This document shows, piece by piece, positions 43,561 through 51,802 of a stretch of 64,000 nucleotides of DNA; within the stretch, counting starts at the first letter, position 1, and each line of letters starts with the position of its first letter. The DNA is from DATKJY01 sp964540105 (GTDB lineage: Bacteria; Zixibacteria; MSB-5A5; GN15; FEB-12): NCBI GenBank assembly GCA_964540105.1, contig CAZILL010000002.1, positions 1,230,895-1,294,894 on the forward strand, in the 5' to 3' direction. The position numbers and the translations under genes were made by a program. The notes under the pieces are model-generated. The model did not search any database. It was not told the origin of the DNA and worked only from the letters and a program-made list of their open reading frames with translations.

Positions 43561-44955
43561 ATGCCGTTGATGTTCAAGAACAGCCTTTCGCGCTCGAAGG
43601 AAGAGTTCAAACCGATACAGGCCGGAAAGGTAAGGATGTATACGTGCGGACCAACGGTCTATAACTATGCCCACATCGGCAACTTTCGGGCCTATGTCTT
43701 CGAGGATCTGCTCAGGCGCTATCTGAAGTACAAAGGGTACGACGTTACGCAGGTCATGAACCTGACCGATATCGACGACAAGATCATTCGCGGTTCGAAC
43801 GAAAAGAAGATTCCCTTGAAGCAGTTCACTGAACCGTTCATCACCGCGTTCTTCGAGGATCTGGATACGCTCGGAATTGAGCGAGCCGAGCACTACCCAG
43901 CGGCTACCGACCATATCCCAGAGATGGTGGAGATCGTACGGAAGCTCCGTGACCAGGGGCATGTGTATGAGCTGGACGGGAATTACTATTTCAAGATTTC
44001 ATCGTTTCAGGATTATGGAAAGCTCGCTCATCTTGATATGAGCGGGCTTAAGGCAGGAGCGCGGGTTGACGCTGACGAATACGAGAAGGAGTCAGTGTCG
44101 GATTTTGCCTTGTGGAAGGCGTGGGACGAATCAGATGGCACGGTGTATTGGGAGACCGAGCTGGGGAAGGGGCGGCCGGGCTGGCACCTCGAATGTTCGG
44201 CCATGTCGATGAAGTACCTTGGTGAGCAGTTTGATATTCATACCGGCGGCGTGGACAACATGTTTCCGCATCACGAGAATGAGATTGCGCAATCAGAGGG
44301 GGCGACCGGCAAGCGCTTCGTGAATTATTGGCTGCATTGCGAGCACCTGATCGTCGACGGGCGCAAGATGTCGAAGTCGCTCGGTAACTATTACACGTTG
44401 CGCGATGTTCTTCACCGAGGATACCCGGGTGTAGCGGCGCGGTATCTTCTGTTGGCGAGTCATTATCGACAGCAATTGAATTTCACGTTTGAAGGTTTGG
44501 ATGGAGCGCGAAACGCCCTTGAGCGCTACAACGACTTTCTCGCCAACCTCCAGGCCTACCCGGGGGAAGAATCAGATGGGTCGGCCGAAGGGATGCTCTC
44601 GCGCGCCGGAGCTGGCTTCGAAGATTCCCTTGACGATGACTTGAATATCTCGGGCGCGATGGGGGCCGTATTTGATTTCATTCGCGACATCAACCGTTTG
44701 AAGGCGGAAGGGAAGCTGTCGGCGGGTGAACGAGATCGAGCGTTATCCTTAGTGCGCCGGTTTGACACGGTCCTCAATTTCGAAACGCGGACCCAGGCGC
44801 TCGATAGCGAGATCGAACAGCTGATTGAGCGACGCAACGGCGCCCGCAAGGCGAAGGACTTCTCCCGCGCCGACAGCATCAGGGACGATCTGCTGAAGCA
44901 GGGGATTCTGCTTGAAGACACCCCGCAAGGGGTCAAGTGGAAGCGCAAGGTTTGA
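43561..44955 (+). CDS. cysS: Cysteinyl-tRNA synthetase
   Basis: A 464-residue class I synthetase. The HIGH motif reads AHIGN in CGPTVYNYAHIGNFRAYV, with the zinc Cys in CGPT; further zinc ligands lie in WHLECSAMS and PHHENE. KMSKS is intact (GRKMSKSLGNYYT). ATG 43561 (MPLMFKNSLS) is preferred over TTG 43546, which would overlap the previous gene. A gap of about 85 bases separates it from tRNA-Thr. Confidence 0.97.
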   Translation: MPLMFKNSLSRSKEEFKPIQAGKVRMYTCGPTVYNYAHIGNFRAYVFEDLLRRYLKYKGYDVTQVMNLTDIDDKIIRGSNEKKIPLKQFTEPFITAFFEDLDTLGIERAEHYPAATDHIPEMVEIVRKLRDQGHVYELDGNYYFKISSFQDYGKLAHLDMSGLKAGARVDADEYEKESVSDFALWKAWDESDGTVYWETELGKGRPGWHLECSAMSMKYLGEQFDIHTGGVDNMFPHHENEIAQSEGATGKRFVNYWLHCEHLIVDGRKMSKSLGNYYTLRDVLHRGYPGVAARYLLLASHYRQQLNFTFEGLDGARNALERYNDFLANLQAYPGEESDGSAEGMLSRAGAGFEDSLDDDLNISGAMGAVFDFIRDINRLKAEGKLSAGERDRALSLVRRFDTVLNFETRTQALDSEIEQLIERRNGARKAKDFSRADSIRDDLLKQGILLEDTPQGVKWKRKV

Positions 44956-44995
44956 TTGCCCCCGGCCGATTGATCAACTCAAGATCAGAAACCAC

Positions 44996-45026
44996 TTGAA
45001 ATGCAGCCTCGCCGTCTGTTTATTCT
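44996..45026 (+). promoter_or_regulatory. Possible tRNA-Thr promoter
   Basis: TTGAAA (44996-45001) is followed after 18 bases by TTATTC (45020-45025), overlapped by TATTCT one base further on. Transcription would start about eight bases before the tRNA. Confidence 0.35.
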
Positions 45027-45040
45027 CGTCTGACGAAAAT

Positions 45041-45113
45041 GCCGGCGTAACTCAGTTGGTAGAGTACCTGATTTGTAATCAGGCTGTCGGGGGTTCAAAT
45101 CCCTTCGCCGGCT
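45041..45113 (+). tRNA. tRNA-Thr (anticodon TGT)
   Basis: A 73-base cloverleaf. The acceptor arms GCCGGCG (45041-45047) and CGCCGGC (45106-45112) pair fully. The anticodon stem CCTGA/TCAGG holds the loop TTTGTAA with TGT at 45074-45076. The T-arm reads GGGGGTTCAAATCCC. CCA is not encoded. Confidence 0.97.
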
Positions 45114-45147
45114 TTCTTCTTGGATCGCAGCACTCGAATTCGGCGAG

Positions 45148-46215
45148 GTGGATGTGAGCTATGCGGAGTACGTGAGGCGCATTGCAGTTACCGGTGGAGC
45201 CGGATTCATCGGCTCCAATCTTCTCCTACACCTGATACCGCGACATCGGGATTGTCTGTTTGTCAATGTTGACTGCCTGACCTACGCCGGGAACCTGACC
45301 AATCTGCGTTCCATCGAGAGTGCCACGAACTACCACTTTGAACGAGTTGATATTTGCGATCTTGAGGGGCTGAGGGACTGTTTCGATCGTCATGATATCA
45401 ATGCCGTTATTCACCTTGCCGCCGAATCACACGTCGATCGCTCGATCCTCGGACCCGCGCCGTTCATAAGCACAAACATACTGGGGACTTTCAACCTGCT
45501 GGAACTGGCTCGTGCCGTGGCGGAGAAAAGCGGTCGGTTCCGATTCCACCATGTATCAACCGACGAAGTGTTTGGGTCGGCAGACGGAGTGGGAGCATTT
45601 ACCGAAGAGAGCAGCTATCGCCCAAACTCGCCATATTCCGCTTCAAAGGCGTCGGCTGATCATCTGGTGCGAGCGTATCACAGGACTTATGGGCTGGACA
45701 CGGTGACGACCAATTGCACGAATAACTATGGTCCCTATCAGTTCCCAGAGAAACTGATTCCGCTGGCGATTCGCAATGCGATCAAGGGATTGCCGATCCC
45801 CGTCTACGGTGATGGTCGCAATGTCCGCGATTGGCTGTTCGTTGAGGACCACTGTCGGGCTCTCGAAATCGCCTTCTTCGAGGGGGCAACCGGAGAGACC
45901 TACAATGTGTCGGGCGGGAATCAAGTTGAGAATGTCAACCTGGTCGGTTCGCTCTGCGGGGTACTCGATAATCGGCTTGGCGGAGAGCCGCGAGAGCGAT
46001 TGATTGCGTTAGTAAAAGATCGTCCGGGGCATGATCGTCGCTACGCCCTCGATGCTGCCCGAATAACGCGAGAACTTTCCTGGCGACCGTCGCGCTCACT
46101 TGAAGAAGGACTTGAGTTGACGGTCGACTGGTATCTCGCCAATGCGGAATGGCTTGAAGCGTGTACGAGTGGGGAATATCGGGAATACTATCAGCAAGTG
46201 TACGGCGGGAGATAG
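45148..46215 (+). CDS. rfbB: dTDP-glucose 4,6-dehydratase RfbB/RmlB
   Basis: A 355-residue extended SDR that converts dTDP-glucose to dTDP-4-keto-6-deoxyglucose. It has the NAD motif VTGGAGFIGSN, HVSTDEVFGS (catalytic Thr, Asp, Glu), YSASKASADH (YxxxK) and TTNCTNNYGPYQFPEK. The start is uncertain: GTG 45148, GTG 45154 and ATG 45160 are all in frame, and GAGG at 45144-45147 suits GTG 45154. It heads the dTDP-rhamnose genes just after tRNA-Thr. Confidence 0.95.
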   Translation: MDVSYAEYVRRIAVTGGAGFIGSNLLLHLIPRHRDCLFVNVDCLTYAGNLTNLRSIESATNYHFERVDICDLEGLRDCFDRHDINAVIHLAAESHVDRSILGPAPFISTNILGTFNLLELARAVAEKSGRFRFHHVSTDEVFGSADGVGAFTEESSYRPNSPYSASKASADHLVRAYHRTYGLDTVTTNCTNNYGPYQFPEKLIPLAIRNAIKGLPIPVYGDGRNVRDWLFVEDHCRALEIAFFEGATGETYNVSGGNQVENVNLVGSLCGVLDNRLGGEPRERLIALVKDRPGHDRRYALDAARITRELSWRPSRSLEEGLELTVDWYLANAEWLEACTSGEYREYYQQVYGGR

Positions 46216-46227
46216 TCGGAGAAACGC

Positions 46228-47115
46228 GTGGCGATTACGAAAGGAATTATTCTTGCGGGCGGCAAAGGGACCCGTCTCCATCCGGCAACGTCCGTAGTTT
46301 GCAAGCAGTTGCTTCCGATCTATGACAAGCCGATGATCTACTATCCGCTCTCAACCCTGATGCTGTCCGGTATTCAGGATGTTTTGATCATTTCGACACC
46401 ATCCGACCTTCCGCGATTTCTGGCCCTTCTCGGGGACGGGAAAGCAATAGGGATGCGTTTCAGCTACGCCGTTCAGGAGCAGCCGTCGGGAATCGCACAG
46501 GCGTTCATCCTCGGGGAACGTTTCATTGGGGACGACTCGGTAGCTCTGATACTGGGCGACAATGTCTTTTACGGGACCTATGACTTCCTTCGCACGGCAA
46601 GAGAGTTTACGGATGGTGCATTGGTTTTTGCGTACTACGTCAAGGACCCTGAGCGATACGGCGTGGTCGGGTTCGCTACTTCCGGGGAAGTCGAGTCGAT
46701 TGAAGAGAAGCCGGCCAAGGCGAAGTCGAACTATGCGGTCACCGGATTCTATCTCTATGACAACGAAGTGGTTCAGTTTGCGCACGGCATTACTCCGTCA
46801 CGCAGAGGGGAGTTGGAGATCACTGACCTGAATGCGAGGTATCTGGAAGGTAAGCGACTGAAAGTTGTCCAGCTCGGGCGTGGCATGGCATGGCTTGACA
46901 CTGGAACACACGACAGCCTGCTCGACGCGAGCGAGTTCATCGCGACCATTGAACGACGCCAGGGGCATAAGATCGGGTGCGTAGAGGAAATCGCGCGACG
47001 TATGAAGTTCATCGACGGGCGGCAAATGCAGGCAATCATAGATCAATTAGGGGAGAGCAGTTACCGTGACTATCTGATTCATGCCGCACGAGAGATCGAT
47101 GCCGAAAGTCAGTAG
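46228..47115 (+). CDS. rfbA: Glucose-1-phosphate thymidylyltransferase RfbA/RmlA
   Basis: A 295-residue enzyme making dTDP-glucose from glucose-1-phosphate and dTTP, the first step to dTDP-rhamnose. Motifs are ILAGGKGTRLHPAT, SKQ-like VVCKQLLPIYDKPMIYYPLS, LILGDNVFYG and FAYYVKDPERYGVV. GTG start 46228 with GGAGA upstream, 12 bases after rfbB. Its end overlaps the start of rfbD by 17 bases. Confidence 0.96.
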   Translation: MAITKGIILAGGKGTRLHPATSVVCKQLLPIYDKPMIYYPLSTLMLSGIQDVLIISTPSDLPRFLALLGDGKAIGMRFSYAVQEQPSGIAQAFILGERFIGDDSVALILGDNVFYGTYDFLRTAREFTDGALVFAYYVKDPERYGVVGFATSGEVESIEEKPAKAKSNYAVTGFYLYDNEVVQFAHGITPSRRGELEITDLNARYLEGKRLKVVQLGRGMAWLDTGTHDSLLDASEFIATIERRQGHKIGCVEEIARRMKFIDGRQMQAIIDQLGESSYRDYLIHAAREIDAESQ

Positions 47116-47989
47116 ACTACTGGTCACAGGCTGTCGAGGACAGCTGGGACAGGAGTTCATGTTGAGGTTGAGCGCCGAGTATGAGGTGATCGGTGTCGGC
47201 CGGGCGGAGATGGATGTTACTGACAGAGATCAGGTTGAACAGATTGTCGGAGAGGCTCGGCCTCAGGTTGTTCTGCACGCGGCAGCTATGACAAATGTGG
47301 ATGAATGCGAGACAAGACCTGATCTGGCGATGGCAGTCAATGCCCAAGGCACGGCGAACGTGGCTGAAGCGTGCCGCCGACATGGCGCAAGACTTGTGTA
47401 TTTTTCGACCGACTATGTTTTCGATGGCGCAAAAGGGATTCCGTACCGTGAGTCTGATCCTGTGAATCCGCTGAACGTATATGGCCGGAGCAAATTGGAA
47501 GGTGAACGAGCAGTTTTGGAGAGGCTTGAAAGTGCGACGACTTGTCGCATCAGCTGGGTCTACGGAAAGAGCCGCCAGCACTTCGTCAGGGCAATAATTG
47601 CCTCGGCACGCAAGCAAGTGCTTTCGGCGGAGGGCTCTCAGGTTCCGCTCCGAATTGTCCATGACCAGTTCAGCAGCCCAACCTGGACGACCGACGTTGT
47701 ACGCCAGACAATGTTAGTCATTGAGAGTGGACTGAGGGGTGTCATCCATGTCACAGCGGAGGGGGGTTGTTCACGATTTCGCATGGCTCAGGTAATATTC
47801 GAAACCCTTGGATTGACCGTGAATTATGTTCCGTGCACGATGGATGAATTTCCGCAGATAGCCAGGCGCCCGCGCTATACCGTAATGGAGAACGACGAAC
47901 TGCGTCGAGCGGGACTGAGCGCGATGCGTCCATGGCGCAGCTCTTTACAGCAGTTTCTTCGCGAGCATCGACAGGAGTTGTTGTCGTGA
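47099..47989 (+). CDS. rfbD: dTDP-4-dehydrorhamnose reductase RfbD/RmlD
   Basis: A 296-residue SDR that makes the last reduction to dTDP-L-rhamnose. It has LLVTGCRGQLGQEF, YFSTDYVFDGAKG and YGRSKLEGE (YxxxK). ATG 47099 (MPKVSRLLVTG) is preferred over ATG 47081, which would extend the overlap with rfbA to 35 bases. Its stop overlaps the next start (GTGA). Confidence 0.94.
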   Translation: MPKVSRLLVTGCRGQLGQEFMLRLSAEYEVIGVGRAEMDVTDRDQVEQIVGEARPQVVLHAAAMTNVDECETRPDLAMAVNAQGTANVAEACRRHGARLVYFSTDYVFDGAKGIPYRESDPVNPLNVYGRSKLEGERAVLERLESATTCRISWVYGKSRQHFVRAIIASARKQVLSAEGSQVPLRIVHDQFSSPTWTTDVVRQTMLVIESGLRGVIHVTAEGGCSRFRMAQVIFETLGLTVNYVPCTMDEFPQIARRPRYTVMENDELRRAGLSAMRPWRSSLQQFLREHRQELLS

Positions 47990-48456
47990 ATTGTCCATTG
48001 ATGGGAGTGTCGATTCAGATCCTTACACGCTTCACGGACGAGCGAGGTTGGCTGATGGAGCTGTATCGAAGAGACGAGCTCCCAGAAGAGGTCCTTCCGA
48101 GTATGTGCTATCTTTCTGTAACCAAGCCCGGTGTCACTCGTGGGCCGCATGAACACAGAGGGCAGACAGACCTATTTGCCTTTGTCGGTCCAGGTCAGTT
48201 TCGGCTCTATCTTTGGGATAACAGACCAGAATCAACCACTTTCGAGCAGAACTGGAAGGGTGAGTTTGGGGAGGCAGTTCCGGCGCGGATCATCGTTCCG
48301 TGCGGGGTCGTGCATGCGTATCGGAACATAGGTGCCGGAGATGGACTGGTATTCAACGCCCCGAATAGACTGTACCGAGGCTGGGGCAAGCAAGATCAGG
48401 TAGATGAGATCCGACACGAAGAAACCCTCAATTCTCGCTTCAAGATTGAGGACTGA
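47986..48456 (+). CDS. dTDP-sugar 3,5-epimerase-like cupin (RmlC family, divergent)
   Basis: A 156-residue cupin. FTDERGWLMELYR and TKPGVTRGPHEH correspond to the RmlC entry strands and the catalytic-histidine region, and IIVPCGVVHAYRN to the later strand. The usual RGLHYQ motif is replaced by RGPHEHRGQTD and the chain is shorter than typical RmlC (about 180). It is the natural candidate for the missing epimerase of the rhamnose set but could be a related sugar isomerase or epimerase. GTG 47986 overlaps the rfbD stop; ATG 48001 is an alternative. Confidence 0.8.
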   Translation: MNCPLMGVSIQILTRFTDERGWLMELYRRDELPEEVLPSMCYLSVTKPGVTRGPHEHRGQTDLFAFVGPGQFRLYLWDNRPESTTFEQNWKGEFGEAVPARIIVPCGVVHAYRNIGAGDGLVFNAPNRLYRGWGKQDQVDEIRHEETLNSRFKIED

Positions 48457-48500
48457 CTCAGACGCGCGCATCAGTTCATGACTGTCGATAAGAGGATGAA

Positions 48501-49490
48501 GTGAAGTCGAAGAAGCCGCGGATATTAGTGACTGGTGGCGCCGGGTACATTGGGTCGGTTCTGGTTGGCGCGCTTCTGAATGAAGGATATCAAGTCCGGG
48601 TTCTCGACAACCTGACGTATGGCGGCAGCTCGCTGCTTTCGTATCTACACAATTCGCGGTTTGAGCTCAATGTCGGTGACATTTGTAGGATTGACGATCT
48701 GAAGAGAGCCATGGGGGAGGTGTGGGGAGTAGTCCATCTGGCCGCTATCGTCGGGGATCCATCCTGCAGCCGTCAGCCAGAACTGGCGCGACAAGTAAAC
48801 GGCTTCGGCTCTGAGCAACTGTGTTCGGTAGCGCGTTCGAACGGAGTGAAGCGCTTTGTTTTCGCATCAACATGCAGCAATTACGGCAGAATGATCGACA
48901 GCAACGGGTTCGTCGACGAGACATCGGAACTTAACCCGATATCGCTCTATGCTGAACTAAAGGTTGCTTTTGAGCAGTATCTTCTCCAAAGCGAAAGCGA
49001 GAGTTTTGCGACGACATGCCTGCGCTTCGCGACCGCGTATGGACTTTCGCCACGACCCAGGTTCGACTTGACGGTCAACGAGTTCTCAAAGGAACTTGCC
49101 CTCGGCAGGAGGCTCGATGTGTACGGCGGACAATTCTGGCGGCCCTATTGTCACACAACAGACTTGGCGCGGGCGATTGTGCTTGCCCTTTCGGCGCGCG
49201 AGCTGATCGTAACAGGCAGGGTGTTTAATGTCGGAGACACGAATGAGAACTATCAGAAGCGAACTCTCGTTGAAATGATCCAGCGGGAGCTCGGAAAGAA
49301 GTCGGGTGAGGTGCGCTTTGTTCAGCGCGAAGAGGACCCTCGCGATTACCGCGTATGCTTCGCGAGGATTCAACGGGAGTTGGGGTTTTCGGCTGGCCGA
49401 CGTGTTGTCGATGGCATTAAGGAAATCGTTCATGCCGTTCAGAACGGGACGATCAGAAACCCGGACGACGCGACATACTCAAATGTCTGA
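48501..49490 (+). CDS. NAD-dependent sugar epimerase/dehydratase (SDR)
   Basis: A 329-residue extended SDR. It has the NAD motif VTGGAGYIGSVL, HLAAIVGDPSC, ASTCSNYG, and catalytic YAELK (YxxxK) about residue 152. It should oxidise, epimerise or dehydrate a nucleotide sugar; which one cannot be told from motifs. GTG 48501 has GAGG five bases upstream. It is followed by a nucleotidyltransferase and an aminotransferase, suggesting an amino- or deoxy-sugar branch besides rhamnose. Confidence 0.88.
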   Translation: MKSKKPRILVTGGAGYIGSVLVGALLNEGYQVRVLDNLTYGGSSLLSYLHNSRFELNVGDICRIDDLKRAMGEVWGVVHLAAIVGDPSCSRQPELARQVNGFGSEQLCSVARSNGVKRFVFASTCSNYGRMIDSNGFVDETSELNPISLYAELKVAFEQYLLQSESESFATTCLRFATAYGLSPRPRFDLTVNEFSKELALGRRLDVYGGQFWRPYCHTTDLARAIVLALSARELIVTGRVFNVGDTNENYQKRTLVEMIQRELGKKSGEVRFVQREEDPRDYRVCFARIQRELGFSAGRRVVDGIKEIVHAVQNGTIRNPDDATYSNV

Positions 49491-49518
49491 GTATCTTTAA
49501 TAGGCAGGTGAGGCAATC

Positions 49519-50244
49519 ATGAGGAGAACGACAAAGCGAGCAGTGATCCTTGCCGGTGGAAAGGGAACACGACTTCTGCCGTATACCGTTGTGCTTCCCA
49601 AGCCGCTCATGCCGGTCGGTGATATACCAATCCTCGAAATTGTCGTGAGGCAATTGGTTCATGACGGCTTTCACCAGATAACCATGGCTGTCAGTCATCA
49701 GGCTGAGTTGATTCAGGCGTTCTTCGGAGATGGGGTGCGTTGGGGATGCGACATCGACTACTCAATCGAGCCGCAACCGCTCGGAACAATGGGCCCCCTT
49801 CGATTGATCAATGATCTGCCCGAGCAGTTTCTGATCATGAACGGCGACATCCTGACCGATCTGCCGTACGCGCACTTCTTTGAGGAGCACGTTAGCCGTG
49901 GCCATCAATTCACGGTTGCCGTGACCGATCGCGTTCAAACCAGCGAGTATGGGGTGATGAAGATTGGGGAGGATGGTTCGGTCATCGGGTTTCAGGAGAA
50001 ACCGGCGAGCCCATTGACGGTGAGCATGGGCATCTACTTAGCGCACAGGCAGGTCATCGACTTCATACCTGACGACGCACCATTTGGTTTTGACGACTTG
50101 ATGATCAAAATGCTGCAACGTGGTGAGCGGGTCGATTCTGTTCGCCATCGGGGGTACTGGCTCGACATTGGACGGAGTGAGGACTACCTGCAAGCGGCTG
50201 CGCTGTTCGAGATGCACCGGGGAGTGTTCCTGCGTGAATCGTGA
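49519..50244 (+). CDS. Sugar-1-phosphate nucleotidyltransferase
   Basis: A 241-residue NTP-transferase-fold protein with LAGGKGTRLLPYTVVLPKPL and the metal/sugar motif IMNGDILTDL. It is shorter than RfbA and lacks a C-terminal left-handed helix domain, so it resembles the single-domain nucleotidyltransferases of nucleotide-sugar pathways. Nucleotide and sugar are unknown. Its last 11 bases overlap the aminotransferase start. Confidence 0.88.
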   Translation: MRRTTKRAVILAGGKGTRLLPYTVVLPKPLMPVGDIPILEIVVRQLVHDGFHQITMAVSHQAELIQAFFGDGVRWGCDIDYSIEPQPLGTMGPLRLINDLPEQFLIMNGDILTDLPYAHFFEEHVSRGHQFTVAVTDRVQTSEYGVMKIGEDGSVIGFQEKPASPLTVSMGIYLAHRQVIDFIPDDAPFGFDDLMIKMLQRGERVDSVRHRGYWLDIGRSEDYLQAAALFEMHRGVFLRES

Positions 50245-51373
50245 TGACGCATGGCGGATTCCATTGTCGATCCCTGAAATTGACCATGAAGAGATAGAAG
50301 CGATCACCCGAGTACTAGGCTCACGATGGCTGACGATGGGGCGGGAGACCGAGAGCTTTGAACGTGAGTGGGCCGCGAAGATGCAGGTCAAGCATGCCTT
50401 TGCAGTCTGTAACGGCACCGCCGCACTCCATTTGGCCAACCTCGCCGTGGGAATCTCCCGGGAGGATGAGGTAATCTGTCCGGCCTTGTCATTTGTTGCC
50501 ACAGCCAACGCGAGTCGTTATGCGGGAGCTCGCGTTGTATTTGCCGACGTCGTCTCGGAGGCTGATCTGACGATTGACCCAGTTGACATAGAACGAAATA
50601 TGTCACCGAGCACAAAGGCCGTAACGGTTATGCACTACGGAGGGTATTCGTGCCGCATGAACGAGATAATGGACATCGCTCGTCGACACAATGTGGCTGT
50701 AATAGAGGATTGTGCTCATGCTCCCTTCTTGTCTGTCTCTGTGCGGGGTGGTTCTCGCCACGCAGGCACGATCGGTGATGTTGGCTGCTTCAGTCTCTTC
50801 GGGAGCAAGAATCTGACGACCGGTGAAGGAGGGATGGTGGTTACCAATTCTGACACAGTGGCAGCGACTGTAAAGCTGTTACGGTCGCATGCGATGACTT
50901 CATCCACGTGGGAACGCTTTTCCGGCCGCACGACAGGGTACGATGTTGTGGCGCTCGGATACAACTATCGCAGTGACGACCTTCATTCTGCCATTGGGCG
51001 CGTCCAACTGGGGAAGATCGACCTTTTGAATGACCGGCGCCGAGAAGTCTGCCGGTGGTATCGCGAAATGCTTGTGCAAAACGATCGATTGATTATTCCC
51101 TTTGTTGATCGCGATCTGGAGGCGGCAGTTTGTCACTTAATGGTGGTTTTCATCAGGCAGCGCTTCCATGAAACGGTGCAGGAGCTCTCAAAGGCAGGTG
51201 TCCAGACCAGCGCTCATTACAGAATGATCCCCGAACTCTCCCTTTATCACGGTAGCGAGTTCAAGAGTAAGCTGTCTGCCCACGGGGATTTACTGACCCT
51301 GCCTCTGTACGCGTCGCTCACTCGATCCGACGTCTCTGAGATTTGCGGGATCGTGAACAGTGTTCTGCGCTGA
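50234..51373 (+). CDS. DegT/DnrJ/EryC1/StrS-family sugar aminotransferase
   Basis: A 379-residue PLP enzyme, predicted to aminate a keto sugar nucleotide. Motifs are CNGTAALHLAN, VIEDCAHA (PLP-contacting Asp) and SLFGSKNLTTGEGG, whose Lys should bind PLP. GTG 50234 is chosen because it gives the expected N terminus (WRIPLSIPEIDHEE) and overlaps the previous gene's stop; an earlier in-frame start at 50120 would add 38 unconserved residues. It closes the sugar cassette. Confidence 0.92.
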   Translation: MNRDDAWRIPLSIPEIDHEEIEAITRVLGSRWLTMGRETESFEREWAAKMQVKHAFAVCNGTAALHLANLAVGISREDEVICPALSFVATANASRYAGARVVFADVVSEADLTIDPVDIERNMSPSTKAVTVMHYGGYSCRMNEIMDIARRHNVAVIEDCAHAPFLSVSVRGGSRHAGTIGDVGCFSLFGSKNLTTGEGGMVVTNSDTVAATVKLLRSHAMTSSTWERFSGRTTGYDVVALGYNYRSDDLHSAIGRVQLGKIDLLNDRRREVCRWYREMLVQNDRLIIPFVDRDLEAAVCHLMVVFIRQRFHETVQELSKAGVQTSAHYRMIPELSLYHGSEFKSKLSAHGDLLTLPLYASLTRSDVSEICGIVNSVLR

Positions 51374-51544
51374 CGCGATGTTGCGAAGCACTCTGTAGTT
51401 GTTTGACCCTGATCGGCTGGTAACAGTCAACAGGCCTATCTGGGCAGAAGGAGCGCCTTCGATCGGAATCCCAAATATACCTATCAGGAGCCAGGCCTGA
51501 TCTCGAGAGTGATAAGCCTTTTTTCGGCCTTCCCATATTTTCGA

Positions 51545-51573
51545 TTGATTTTTCGGCACCGAGACTATATGTT
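51545..51573 (+). promoter_or_regulatory. Possible tRNA-Tyr promoter
   Basis: TTGATT (51545-51550), a 17-base spacer and TATGTT (51568-51573). The tRNA begins about 57 bases downstream. The rest of the gap from 51374 shows no gene. Confidence 0.35.
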
Positions 51574-51630
51574 CACAGCCTGATTTTCGGCCTCTGCGTC
51601 GGATGTCATTTCAGAGAATCTATGGTGAGC

Positions 51631-51715
51631 GGTGGGGTTCCCGAGTGGTCAAAGGGAGCAGACTGTAAATCTGCCGGCGAAGCCTTCGAAGGTTCGAATC
51701 CTTCCCCCACCACCA
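51631..51715 (+). tRNA. tRNA-Tyr (anticodon GTA)
   Basis: A class II tRNA. Acceptor arms GGTGGGG (51631-51637) and CCCCACC (51705-51711) pair fully. The anticodon stem GCAGA/TCTGC holds CTGTAAA with GTA at 51665-51667. The long variable arm (CGGCGAAGCCTTCG) is typical of Tyr. CCA is encoded at 51713-51715. Confidence 0.97.
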
Positions 51716-51723
51716 TGATTGCG

Positions 51724-51750
51724 AAAGCACTGACAGTTTGGTGCTTTTTT
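51724..51750 (+). terminator. Rho-independent terminator after tRNA-Tyr
   Basis: A perfect 7-bp stem AAAGCAC/GTGCTTT (51724-51730, 51741-51747) with a 10-base loop and a T-tract. Confidence 0.8.
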
Positions 51751-51802
51751 GTGTGATCAACAGGAACAGAAGCTGGATTTGAAATAAGGAAAGGAAAGTA
51801 GG

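Noticed and set aside
42612..43610. Long open frame on the minus strand opposite the M42 peptidase (332 codons)
   Set aside because: It mirrors a well-conserved gene on the + strand, shows no recognisable motif and ignores the operon structure.
45041..51715. Integrated mobile element at the tRNA genes
   Set aside because: No integrase, transposase or repeated tRNA end was seen; the genes are ordinary sugar-nucleotide enzymes.
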